DNA of 64,000 nucleotides from Temnothorax longispinosus (Eukaryota > Arthropoda > Insecta > Hymenoptera > Formicidae), in the NCBI RefSeq assembly GCF_030848805.1, contig NC_092363.1:744001-808000 (forward strand), written 5' to 3'. The number at the start of each line of letters is the position of its first letter. The stretch's first letter is position 1. The position numbers were made by a program, and so were the translations under genes. Below the pieces are notes generated by a model, which worked only from the letters and a program-made list of their open reading frames with translations, was not told where the DNA came from and searched no databases. Shown here piece by piece: positions 25,316-37,245 of the stretch.

Positions 25316-26265
25316 ATCAAAGGCAACAGAATTTCGTGTCATCAACGATGCAGATACAGCATAATTATATCAAACATCGCGTGATTAATTATCGTAAGTC
25401 GAGATGTTTGCACCTGTGGTGACTCGATAATTCCTTGGATCGATAAGCATTACTGGTAACTAACTAATCCTAGCGATATTCAATGACCATGCCATAGCGC
25501 AAAGGGATCCGCACTGAAGGAGTCACACATTGTGTGATTTTGTAACATTATTATTTCCCATATATTCTTACAAACAAACCGCTCTAAGAATTGTATTTCA
25601 GAAAAATAGAAAACACATTCTTGTTTCCATTGAACAGTTGGTTAAACAAAGTATACTTCTCTCATTCATATCGTAATCGTCATGCAGCAGTCGAAAAAAT
25701 CGGTCGCCGTATCTTCTCGCTTTTATACGATCCCAAGATAAATATTTCAAGAGACTGTTACAGTACATTCTTCCTTTGAGCTCCAGCGAAGTAGCGCGTG
25801 CAGCTTTCGCAATTTGAGATAGCCCGAGCTTTCTTGAATTTCTGTGGAGATGAAACAAGCATCTCGTAGGAATGAAAGTCTGTCTACTATGGCACGAGCG
25901 TGACAATACATCCTCCCGAGTAAGAGCAGGTAGACAAAGACAGTCGACACCGAAACTTACTTTGCTCTTTTTTTTCACATTTGTCACAGTTAGATATCTA
26001 CTATATATTTTTTACTGTTGTAATTTTCAAGAGAAATTGATTATCCAAATGTATTTAAAAATCGAATAAGAGATTTTCTATTAAAAGACTGTAATGTAAT
26101 CAATATTAAGATATCAATTGGAAAACCGAATTGCATAAATAAAATCATCACTTCACATCTTATCTTTGCAATCTTACAACAAAATGGGCTCGGCCTGGTA
26201 CTTCGCAATTCTTCATATCATTCTTCAAATATTTGAAGAACAGTGCACGATTATAATTAAAAAAT

Positions 26266-26319
26266 TGTGTGTGTGTGTGTGTGTGTGGGGGGGGGGGTGT
26301 GCGCGCGCGCGCGCGTGTA
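26266..26319. repeat. Compound (GT)n-(G)n-(GC)n microsatellite
   Basis: A GT run, an 11-base or longer G tract, then alternating CG. A purine-pyrimidine alternating tract of this kind is prone to Z-DNA and to length polymorphism. Confidence 0.95.
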
Positions 26320-29300
26320 TTTGAAATCTCTACAAAATTACCCAAGTAATATAGATTGATAAATTAGGTTACATACCATATATAATAATTCCTTCAGTGC
26401 GTATTTCTTCGCATCCTATGCATAATCATTAAATACCTAAAGTTAATTCATTACTAGCTATGTTTATCATAAAATTAGTGAGAATAAAACACTTAATACT
26501 GGTTTATTCATAAGAGAAAATTCAGATTACAAAAAGTTAAACATTAAGAATGGAATTAAGAGTGCATAAAGATGAAACTAGACGAAGGGGAAAGTACGAA
26601 CGGAAGGAGAGGAAGGAAAGAAAGCGACGAGGCAGCTGTTACGGTCCCATTGTTAGCCCGTCCGGCGCTCCGCAATTATTTACCGGCACGTAGAGACTGG
26701 CGAGAAACATCACGCGAGAACAGAAACGCCCGACGACTTATGGCGCTTCGAGACACGAGACAGTCACCGATCGTGCCTCGTGCGAATACGCGCCGCTTTT
26801 GCAATGCAAAATCTACGTCTAGCGCGTAATACGCCTCATTCGTCACAAGCAGCAGTGTGGCGCCGTTCGCCACGGCATTACTAAATCTCCGCCACGTAAG
26901 CGCGGCAGCTTTCTTCCAGATAAGGAATTAGCAACGAGGAAGCGTCAGAGCGAAAATTTTACTCTGACACGAACAGGAAGTATGTACGAGGAGGATATCG
27001 ATAAGGATACTAATGATTCAAACTCAGCGAAAATACTATTATAATATACGAAATTGCTTTATCATGTGAAATCGACATTGTGCAAATAATATGCGTTAAT
27101 TGAAGAATATAGTCTTTTAAATTAATATATAATGTCTAAATGTAGGTCAAAAACTCTCTAATTTCCGGTTATATTCTTCGTTCGTCTCTAGCATGAAATT
27201 ATTAATGACAACGTATATCATCCAATCAAACTTTTCATTACTTAAATATAATTATAGATTATACGCGTAATTCGGTATATATTCATAAAAAATGAGGCGT
27301 ATTTTAAGTCGCGGCAGAGTCAATGAACCTTTGACATAAATCGACATTATTGTACAGTGCTATACAAATCAAAGTCAATCTTTACGCCCAGAGTTTTTCG
27401 TTGTTAAAGGAGAGTATCACAGAAAACGTTGGTGATTACTATCTCTGTTTCCTGCTCTCAGAAACGAGCGAAAGTACGCGATGCTTCTTTTACGAGAAGC
27501 GATCTCGTTGTCTCTTTCCTCCATTTTCTTATTCGAGAGATAGAAAATACGTGAGCCTTAATGAGTAGTAGTTCAAGCAGACATTAAATCGGCGTCCAAT
27601 TCATGATCCTTCCGCGCAGTGCTGCGAGAGTTATTTGAACGTCATGCATTAGATCAATTTGCAATGAATATAGTTTTTAATCCAATCTTTTAAAAAAAAT
27701 TTTTTTTTAACCGTTATCTTGCGCGAGTTTTTATCGTAGTAAAGTAACGTAATTTTATTACTAATCCCCATTATTTTGTTTAAAAGCTGAATTGCATACA
27801 CGTATACGTCTTATGTGCGTGACGCGATATTCACTGGATAATTGTATTATTGACGATAGACTAATATCGCGATATCATAAATTCGCGCAAGATGTCCTTC
27901 CACATCTCTCGGTTTGCCGCGTAAACTAGCAACTACTAGGCGAAACTACCCACGCGTAATTTCTTGATGAAGTGGTCGTTTGCGGAGCGACTTTAGACCA
28001 TGAAATTATATTTGCGAAGACTTCGACGAAGTGCCTACAAGAGTTCTCGAGGATATGTATATCTTATAGAGGGTTGTAGAGTAAATGGCTACGCTCGGAC
28101 TGTGTTATTACGTGTGAAAGCAAATCCGTCCGTAACGGCTGGGACTTGGCCGGAGTTACGAGCCGAGAGTTAAATAGAGTGACAACTTTGACGCTCGTTG
28201 ACGATCGAGATGTACCGTATTGGAATCTACTGAGAAACCGTTCTACTCGCAACTGATTTCGCGGAATATTAAACTATATAAAAGAGAATACCGATTGCTC
28301 ACACACTGAACGTAACACGATTAGAAAAATCGTCGATAAAAAAAATCGATTTGTCTAATGCGTGAATAAAATAAACTAAATGTAATTATCCCTTACGCAA
28401 TCGTTTAATTAAAGTCATATTGCTAGTTACTAATGTTCGTGCTAATTGAGTCACGATGAAGCCTGGATTAATGGAATGCAGTATCAAGCGATATGCACTG
28501 GTTCGATTTCATTCAAGTGCTAGATCAGACAAATACCCAAATAACGAGCCATGATAGAAAGACTATACACATTCACAGACGCAGAATCGGTGAACCTGCA
28601 TAGTGCCTACATGTGGAGAGAGATATTCTGTTACAATAGGGTTGCTTCCCGGATTGGTTCGCCGAACTGGCACGCTATGTTGTGGTCGCACGTTAATATT
28701 AATTACCATTCAACCAGCACGCATTTCCTCTTGTAAATACGTCAGTAGATACACCGCAAATACCTGAATATCCTATGATAAATACATTAAAGAGACAGAC
28801 GTGTATTGTAACGCCCGTCTGATGGGCATCTGATCTATAGAGTCAATCTATAAAAATAATCGATCCAAATATAATTGTAATTATAGATAGTATTAAAACA
28901 CTGTTTCCGAGGTTGTTTCAATTAACGAACGGATTTATTTAACTCGTTTATTTTAGGTAGATATACTATATCATTCAAGTATATATGACAGATTCATTTC
29001 TTAGATTGTCTTAGAAAATTGATAAAATTATAATTTTAATAAAAATAAGAGAAGTTAATGTGTTATTTTTTCCGAGATTTAAGTAAAACATATCATCGAT
29101 AAATTCTTAAATAAAAATTTAGATACATCAAGTAAGAGGTATGTATTACGTTGAAAGTAGGATATTGGCAAGAAGATTTCCTGAGACGGAAGAGCCTCCC
29201 CTGTACTGCTGGGAGATTATACTTATCTCACACGATTCGCGTGTGTAATCACTGGAGAAGATTTCGGTCGTACGTTACGCCGAAGAGAAATTACGGAGGT

Positions 29301-29664
29301 CCCATTTCAGGCAACATGTCCAAAAGTTGGTAATAAGCAGGTTAAAAGTACGAGAGAGTACTAGGTGGTATATAAGCCTCAAGGCTCTGAAAATTGGGGG
29401 ACCTGTATGATCCCCCTTCTTACACACGGAATTGAGATTAGTGTATTCGTGGTAACTCAATGGTGTCCACCGACGTCGCACACTCGAAGCTGCTCTCTGT
29501 ATGGTTCAGAACGAACTCGCGCTATCGCGGACTAGGCAATTTGCAGCGAAACGAGATAACTTTGTTCCTCCGAGACGGCAGTTACACCGCTTCTTTCGTC
29601 GCGCGGATTTCGGGTGAGAGAAGAGTTTAGTGCTACATTCGGGTTGGATTTGTAAGGATTCGAC

Positions 29665-29667
29665 TAA

Positions 29668-29698
<31 letters not shown>

Positions 29699-29699
29699 T
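29665..29699. repeat. Poly-A followed by (TA)n microsatellite
   Basis: About 11 A residues, then alternating TA to 29699. Confidence 0.95.
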
Positions 29700-30398
29700 T
29701 CCTTTTTTCGCGCGTTCCTTTGGAGAGCGTGATAACGTCATAAACCGATCGAGCTGCAGAACTTCTCATCGAACCAGTGATTAAAAGGCTCATTCGCGCC
29801 ACGTCTGCAATACCAGGATAAATTGAGATAACGCGGCGGAGTGATCGCTCGCGATATAATCCGACCCATGAAAACGTGCCGACGCAAATGCGATTGCGCG
29901 ATGTAGGTCAGCGGGTATACCAATAATAATACAATGCAGTGTTATTGCCTATGCCATTTCCATTTTAATATCGGTCGGATTATAATATTAGATAGTCGAG
30001 TAATTATGGAGTAATCACAGAGCCACAGCACTCATTGGCGTACCGTTACGCGAAACTGTACCATGCATACGCAGGAGGCCGTGCTTCCTGCCAAAATAAT
30101 TAGCATCGTTTCAGCGTCGAGGCTTCTTATTGCTCATGCTTATTGCATGCGGTTCGCTTCCTCAGGAAATCGTAATATCAGCGGCTCGAATAACACGTTT
30201 CGGTCATAACCCGATAATCCCACATTCGGAGTACCGCGTCAGTTCGGTTCGTGACATCGGCGGATGAATTGAGAATGTCGGAGATGCACGCGCCGCGTTT
30301 CCGCGGAACTATTTACGAAGCTGGCTGGCAGTTACAGTGAATTGCCCACGGCGTAAGAAACATGAGAGCGCATAAAGTTTATTACAAGTTTACTCTCT

Positions 30399-31574
30399 AA
30401 ATTTTTTCGAGTGAAATATCACTCTAATCGAGTGGAAATTCACTCGAGCAAAGAGTGAAAATGGAACATATCTTATCGAGTGAATATTGACTCGATTTGT
30501 CGAGTGATTAGATCACTCGCGCGCTCGAGCGAAATTTGACTCGTGTATTTGAGTGAGAACTTGCACTCGATTAGAGTGCCTTCTTCAGGTGTCTGATTTT
30601 GCTGTTCGCTCGTTCTTAGAGTAAAGTTTTACTTAAAAGGCGAACATGTTTCCTAAGTCTCACCACATAGCATTTCCACCTGTTATTTTAAAACGTTGGT
30701 TAGGTTAATTTGCTAAGGCCCGGTTGTTCCAACCTATTGGTAAACTAACTAATAGTTAGTTTAAGGAAAAACGAATCGGGAAGCCGCGAGTTGCGGTCGC
30801 GCGCGAGGAGGAGGCTCTTCGTCAGTATCAGGACACGATACACGACGATCCCATCCACGGGGAGGCGTCGCGAAGCCGTCGCGGCTACGATCTGTGCCCG
30901 CGGAATCACCACCGTGCGAGCATGACCGCGACGTCGATGACGAGCCTGACGGTGAGCACCCGGGTGGGGGTCAGAAGCCGGGCATCCCGGGTCTGTGGAA
31001 GGCCGTCAAGGTCTTTCAGCAACACTACACGGACAACTTCGTGCAGGCGATACTGGATGCCCTGGGCGATCAGCTGACCGGCTGCACCCTCGTCGTCGGC
31101 GGCGACGGACGGTTTTACGGAAGGCCTTAGCAAATTAACCTAATCAACGTTCTAAAATAATAGATAGAAATGTCGTGTGGTGAGGTTATATCAACCTTAG
31201 GAAACATGTTTGTCTTTTAACACGATATTCACAAAATCCACGCACTAATATCCACAATTCTTCGAAATCTTTAGGTATAAACACAAATATACATCACGTA
31301 AGTCCGACATTAAAACACGTCACGTCTCTTGCGCGGGCTACGCAACTGACAATGAGCCATTCGGTTCAAGTAAATTTTCACTCGACCCGAGTTGCTCGGA
31401 ACCAGCGTACCACAATTCACTCCGACACTTCGAGAGAATAATTAAGATTATTTTCACTTTATAGTTCGAGTCACAGATTTCACTCGAATCGAGTGAAAAT
31501 AAGTGTAAAGTCACTCTGTGAAGAGTTGATAGTGCATTCACTCAAGCCAAGAGTCAAATTTTCACTCGAAAATT
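30399..31574. mobile_element. Inverted-repeat element carrying a phosphoglucomutase fragment
   Basis: Outer arms (about 30399-30640 and 31215-31574) are rich in TCGAGTG and CACTCGA words, start with similar ATTTTTTCGAGTGAAA and AATTTTCGAGTGAAA termini, and are otherwise diverged. Inner arm segments are much better conserved: about 30640-30720 ends GGTTAGGTTAATTTGCTAAGG, and its reverse complement starts at 31123. Both include CATGTTTCCTAAG and TTAGGTTAATTTGC. The interior (30721-31122) is GC-rich host-like sequence. I could not define a target-site duplication, so the exact outer limits are uncertain. The structure fits a DNA transposon that has captured a host gene piece. Confidence 0.7.
30721..31122 (+). 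pseudogene. Captured 5' end of a phosphoglucomutase gene, frameshifted
   Basis: Phosphoglucomutase interconverts glucose 1-phosphate and glucose 6-phosphate in the cytosol. Here only its N-terminus is present. From ATG 30922 the frame reads MTATSMTSLTVSTR. A frameshift follows, and the neighbouring frame continues GQKPGIPGLWKAVKVFQQ, then HYTDNFVQAIL and TLVVGGDGRFYGR. This matches the family's conserved start (a short strand, QKPGTSGLRK, KVFQ, YTENFVQAI, LVVGGDGRFY). The conserved TSGLR stretch has become IPGLW. The frame then runs into the right arm and stops. About 140 bp of GC-rich sequence before the ATG looks like captured 5' UTR. No catalytic serine loop or later domains are present, so it cannot encode an enzyme. 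The copy contains no intron and probably derives from a first exon. Confidence 0.85.
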
Positions 31575-34500
31575 ATCATGGGATCTTGAACCCACAGTTT
31601 TCCCCCGCCCACGAAGGTGAAGGCATGTTCGACCTAAAAATAAAACTCACAAGTCAGTGGTGAATTGAGGTCGCACTATGAACGGTGACCTTGTCGGTAT
31701 GAAACAAAGCGAGATTAAAATCTAAGATTTAATGACGACTCACGTAAAGCATGCAAAATATTTACACGCAATAATCTTGGGGAAAAGAACGAAATCTTAG
31801 CAATTCGTAAGCGCGCGCGGTAGGCTTCCCTAACATAAAACGGATCTATCGCCGTAGAAAAGTCTCGGATTTCGCGTCATATCTGTAAATTCCACAAGTA
31901 ATATCCTTTAATATTTTTTTTATTATAACGTAATCTTAAGTTTACTTTAGTTTCCAAGTTTATTGCTTTATTATATACACAGTGTTACGCATATTTTGAT
32001 TTTTGACACGTGCATCTGATAAAAATACCGTATGAAGATACCGGGACTATAAAGTTTAAAGAATACCGGAGGGTAATCGTGATCCTCGCTATCGATACGG
32101 CGCCTCCGCTATCAGTCGCCGTAAATATATATATAGAGAGCGTCTCCGGTAACAGGCCAAGACCAAAGCCAATCGAGTTGCAAGCGACTCGATACGCGTG
32201 GCCACGATAAGATAACCCTTCATAGAAATGCTTGTCGCGTCTGGCAAATGAACAACGCTTGGTAACGTAATACCTTATGCCAAGGCGCAGGGCGAAGAGA
32301 CTGGCAAGAAAGATTAAATAATGACGAATGTCTTGTTATAGTTGCACGTACCCGCGGTTCTGAGCTTTGCGCGCGAAGCATATATCAATTACGCGCTATT
32401 TTCATCGATAAATTCGGCCGTGTTTATGAGACATAAATCATGACACATGTAAGCAAGCTCGTGCTTGCTCGCTATTAGCGTACGCCTGAATTGTTAACAC
32501 CAAATATAACAAATCTTGTTAGTTAATTTTATAGCATGTGCCAATTAAGTCCCGCCGATAACATCCTGTCGAAGACTTAGCGAACGATGGTTTCTCTAAG
32601 TATGGTGAGGATCGATCGTAGTTCTCGGAGAATTGAGAGCAGCGGCGTCTCGTCGTGAAATTCTGGCATGTCGAAGGTAATTAATTAACCACGTTTCCGG
32701 CATTCTCGCTGGCGCACAGCCAAAACTGCCGGAGATTCTGCAGATCCTGCGTCGGGTATCTGTGAGAAATTAGCTAAGACTTCCACCCTTCTTCATGTAT
32801 CGAGAAGATGAGCTAAAACTTCGTAAGATACTGGCATATATGAAAAACGAGAATGTGAAAATACGAAGATATTTCTCGGCGTACTATATTTCTTGCGAAA
32901 ATAAAAACAATACAAATCAAGAAAAAAAGTCGATTACTCTTAACTAAATAAATGTCATAAATGATAATTACACCCTCATTTTATATAACAGTATGTCGCA
33001 TTTTGAGATGATAGCGACACTGCAGCAAAGTTATCCACAGAAAGTTTCGCACAATATGAAGCGCCAATTTCGCTCAAACGCAAAAACAAAGATATCAACT
33101 TCAGAGACACGAATCGGTACGACGGAGGCTGTGGGGTGTTCCGTATCTTCGTTGCACGCGAGTCGAACAGGAAACGCATCTGTCGCTTTCCGAAAATGGC
33201 GAATAGTCGCAGCGAGGGCGTCAGACGGTGACACGTACGTACAGAACATTATAATAAACTTGGCGCGAGAGGGGGAGGTGCACGTTCGTCGAACAAAACG
33301 CTTTTGTCGTTTCGCGCAACAAAGCCGGACTGACGGTGGCGAAATAGGCTCGCATAGAGCAGAATGAGGGGGAGGGCTTGCGGGCACGAGCGGCTCGGTA
33401 ACCACCACGAAGTACATAAAGCGGAAACCGTACACCATCCACCGTGTACCGGAACCGTGTTGTTGGACCGGTCGCAGTTAACCGTCGTTGCAACCTTCTG
33501 TCTCGTCCTAACGCGTTCCGATAACGAATCTCATCTTTCTTCGCGACGCGACGTTATAATTTCTCGACGCGGGCACGAAAATTGTACTGACAGCGTGGAA
33601 AGGAGGGGAACGAAACGGAAAAGCGACCGACGCGCCGCGCCGGTGCTCCATAATTTCGTTTCGCTGCGTATCGGGGTCCGAGAGATGCATCGCGACGCGC
33701 TGTCGTTAGGGAGCGTCTTTACTGCCGCCGCCCCCGGTAATACAACTACGAGATGAGTCATCCGGATGGGGTCCGCGGCACCCCTACGGGACAGCAACCT
33801 CGCTTCAACGAGGGTGGTTGGGTAATAAACGAGACCTTCGCGAGGTCCAACGCACCGAGAGACGACGATAAAAATGGTAGCGTGGAAAAGTCCCGCTTCG
33901 CAAAGTCGGAACGTAATTCCGCTCTTCGGAATCTCAGGGGACGCAACGTAGTCTCGCAGCTTGCGACAATGACAAACGACGCGAGAAAAACTTGCGAGAC
34001 GGCCGTTGCAAGCCATTTTACGACGCACACTTGCGTGTATGATCATTTACGCATACTTGTGCAAAAGAGATACAAATCGTGTTTATGATGAGAAGATAAA
34101 AGCAAATCTATTTAGAACGAGAAACCGGAAAAAGCGATATTTCCATATGCTGACGTAATATGTCGGTCATATCGTGAAAAAATACATTTTAATGCGATCG
34201 TGACGCTATAAGACATACGCTTATACCGAGAAACTTCTTCAAGTTAAAGGCACGTAATTCTCGGATGGACGCGGTTTCGTAATTTCTGTAATAAACATTC
34301 CGAGATAACGCGGCGACATTTGCGATAATCCGCTATTTGCGCCGGAGATAAAATTTTACGAATTCACCGGTTTTATCACGGCCGAAACATTCGTCAGATA
34401 ATCGACTTTCCAGCGCGCTCGACCAATTATAGTTCAAACCTCGGGGAAATTCGAAGGGTGAAATACAAAGGGGGCAACAGTACAGACGATGGAGAATGCG

Positions 34501-36372
34501 GAATAATCAAACTTCCGCGTGCGTGAGCCCCTAATACGCGTTTGTTCTGAATTATGGCGGCTGTGCGTCCTGCGCCTGGTCGTAGTAATACGTGCCTTCA
34601 TCCGAAGGGTGACGAGCGGTCTCATCATTCAAAGTCATTTACGTAGAGATTATCAGATAATACATCTTCCCGTATTACCCAACATATACAATTAGCGACT
34701 TAACACTGATTATCGTCTTTCAAAAGTAATGTACCGATACAAAATCCAGTTCCGATAATCTCTTATCAGTACCGATAAATCACGACCGCATTTATATCGA
34801 GTTTCCCGCCGAAAATTCATAACGTTTCAAAAAGCAACCGTCAACTCTCGCGAATTAAGTTACTGGCCGACAAGTTAACAGCCCGTTTAAAAACTGTCAA
34901 CGAAACAAGATGCACGAACGGGAATTAAAAGTGCCCCGTCAGCTTTGCGACGAGAAGGTAGGACGTTGCACCGGCGCGCGGCGCGCGGCGCGGACCACAC
35001 GAGACGAGTCGGTGTTCTAACTTCCTCCTTCTTTGCGAGATATAAGTTGCAGCGGAGAGGAACGTGAATATAAATGAGACTAACGAGCCCTCTGTGATGT
35101 CAGTAATGATGGTGGATTACAGTCGAAGAGCTGGGTCGGCGCGCACGGTCAGCTTCGCCGGATTCCACGCCGTTGCTGTCATGACTCGCAGCAATATAGC
35201 CTCGCGCGCAATTTTATCACGAGAACCCAACGCGAGGATCTACAGCTTCCACGTGATCTGCTCTCTCGCTCTTTTACCGCCGCGAGCCGCGAGTAGCAAA
35301 AGCTGCGCTAAGTATCACGTTTCGATGCGATAGCAGACGCGTTAAAGAGGATATTAACGCTATTATCGCGTCGCTATCGTGAGCTAGCACATCGCGTTTT
35401 ATTCCCGAAACATTTCGTCGCGTCATTATGCATAGATCTCGATTGGAGTCGCAGATTATGGCTTTAACTATTATAACGCGACAGATATGCCGGTTGCTAT
35501 TTGTTTCAAAAATTTTAGTTCCCCAAAAACTTCAAAAAAAAAAGTTGTTCTTGCAGATAGGGAATTGTCCTGATTACACATGAGCAATTATTCAATATTT
35601 TGTACGATAACTTAGCAACATGTTTTCGGCAATCATTATTCGATAAAGATGTGGAAATTTATATTGCTTATTATTGGTATCGTATGGTATGCTCCATATC
35701 GAAAATTATTCTTCACTATAATTTTCTCAATAACGCGATGTACTTGATCATATATACCTGCACAATTATATACTTTCGTAATATCCATTTTTCCCTTTAC
35801 AGTAGCCCTGCGCTATCAAAGACTCGTAAGAGCGCGGAACCCGCGAGAAATCGAGGTGGTCTACCGTTGAGCGTACTCCTTTATCATTAATCACGCGTAT
35901 CGGTCGGCAGACACGAGCATGAATAATTGGCAGTGCAGTCCGACCGTGAATGGTTCTTTTCTCTTGAACCAATTACGTGCCACCACGGCGGATCTTGCCG
36001 GCGGATACGAGAATTCCCGATAATGATTATCGAAGAAGTCGTTTCACTGTGATCTAATATTTATGATTTTAAATTAAATTATCCGCACGCCAAGTTTTTC
36101 GGTCGTTCGTGAAAAACAAACTGAGCGAAGGAAAACGTTAAAAATTTGATCTCGATAAAGTACGCGGATACGTGCCCAAAAGTCATATTTCCTCCTGTAA
36201 AGTCGATTCAGAAATTTATGTACACTAACGAGCTTTCGTGCTTTCACACGCGAATTTTTTTGCAGATACACACGCACGCAACCGGTCCGGAACGCGAGGC
36301 GCCGCGCCGCAGTAAACTAGAAATAAACTTTACACCGCCGAGATTAAGCCAAGATAAAAAAAAACCTGCCTC

Positions 36373-36374
<2 letters not shown>

Positions 36375-36453
<79 letters not shown>
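36375..36453. repeat. (GA)n microsatellite
   Basis: About 79 bp of GA with one AAAG interruption, the longest GA tract in the window. SLSL and RERE frames through it are artefacts. Confidence 0.95.
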
Positions 36454-36454
<1 letters not shown>

Positions 36455-37200
36455 GATCTCACCGAGCAAGGAACTTCTCCCATCAGTCTCGTGATCACGT
36501 AATAACTTAAACGCCGCCCGGCGGGAAAGTTTATTTCCCCGCAAAGCTCCAAGTCGCTGGAGCCAAAAAGCATGGTTTGCGGCCGGCAAACGCGATCGCC
36601 GTCCCGTCCCGTTATCATGTTAACCGCGGTATCGCGCAAAGCCCGTATCAGACTCTGCATCGGGGATTGCACCGTGGTTGCGTATTGGACATTCGGATTG
36701 GGACAATGAGGATGAAGCGGTTACGTCATGCCCGTGGTTGACAACGGATTGCAATCGGTCAAGTCCTAATCGCCCCCACACGTAACCGCAATTTCTATCT
36801 GCATTGCAGTCTGGACTTAAGGAGTAGGCGTGCTTTTGAATTATCGCAGAAACAGGAATTAATCAATTAGAATTTTGCACATGCGCCAGGAAGGCCGAAT
36901 TTCCGAAAACAAAAGAAAATCGAGATAATTACGATACAAAGAATGACACTAAGGACACTGTTTGCTACGCGTAAAATTGAAAATGCAAGAAGTCATGGAT
37001 ATTGTATTCTTACGGACCGGAATGTAAAGACGGCGTCTCGCGTACATCACTGAGGACGAATTACGTGTACTCCAGAAATAACATGAAACTTCTTTAAGTG
37101 GACACGTAACCCGTCTGCTCGGAAACAATGCCGAGTTTGACGGCACCTCACTTGCACGTGTGTATGTGCGCATATCTTCTCTATCTTCACTATCTCATGT

Positions 37201-37245
37201 ATACATATACATGTATGTATGTGTGTGCGCGCGCGCGCGCGCGCG
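37201..37245. repeat. (TATG)n/(GT)n-(GC)n microsatellite
   Basis: TACATGTATGTATGTGTGTG grading into alternating GC; potential Z-DNA-forming tract. Confidence 0.9.

Larger units (their letters stand above)
20357..25324. mobile_element. Fold-back DNA transposon with internal satellite array and 9-bp target-site duplication
   Basis: The direct repeat ATCAAAGGC flanks the element exactly (20357-20365 and 25316-25324). The element itself, 20366-25315 (4,950 bp), begins ACGTGTGTGAAGACAGCATC and ends with the reverse complement. Over the first 450 bp or so the two arms differ at only a few positions. Each arm is about 1 kb, and the left one carries about two units of the central repeat in inverted orientation before orientation switches near 21396. 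The middle is a tandem array. There is no open frame of even 60 codons, so it is non-autonomous. Known families with 8-10 bp duplications and long or fold-back arms include Mutator-like (MULE), Foldback and Merlin elements; which applies here cannot be settled from the sequence. The arm identity suggests recent insertion or gene conversion. Confidence 0.92.
25325..30398. other. Non-coding stretch, no gene recognised
   Basis: Mixed composition with two microsatellites listed separately. Small imperfect palindromes occur near 28317-28367 and 29393-29415. No frame looks like a real exon. Confidence 0.6.

Noticed and set aside
31570..31660. tRNA- or SINE-like stretch (reverse complement contains GTGGGTTCAAGATCCC)
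   Set aside because: The putative B box has an extra base and no matching A box, acceptor stem or anticodon arm can be drawn.
33031..34088. Stack of 90-171-codon frames on both strands
   Set aside because: Mutually overlapping in several frames within a CpG-rich block; none is recognisable and splice context is lacking.
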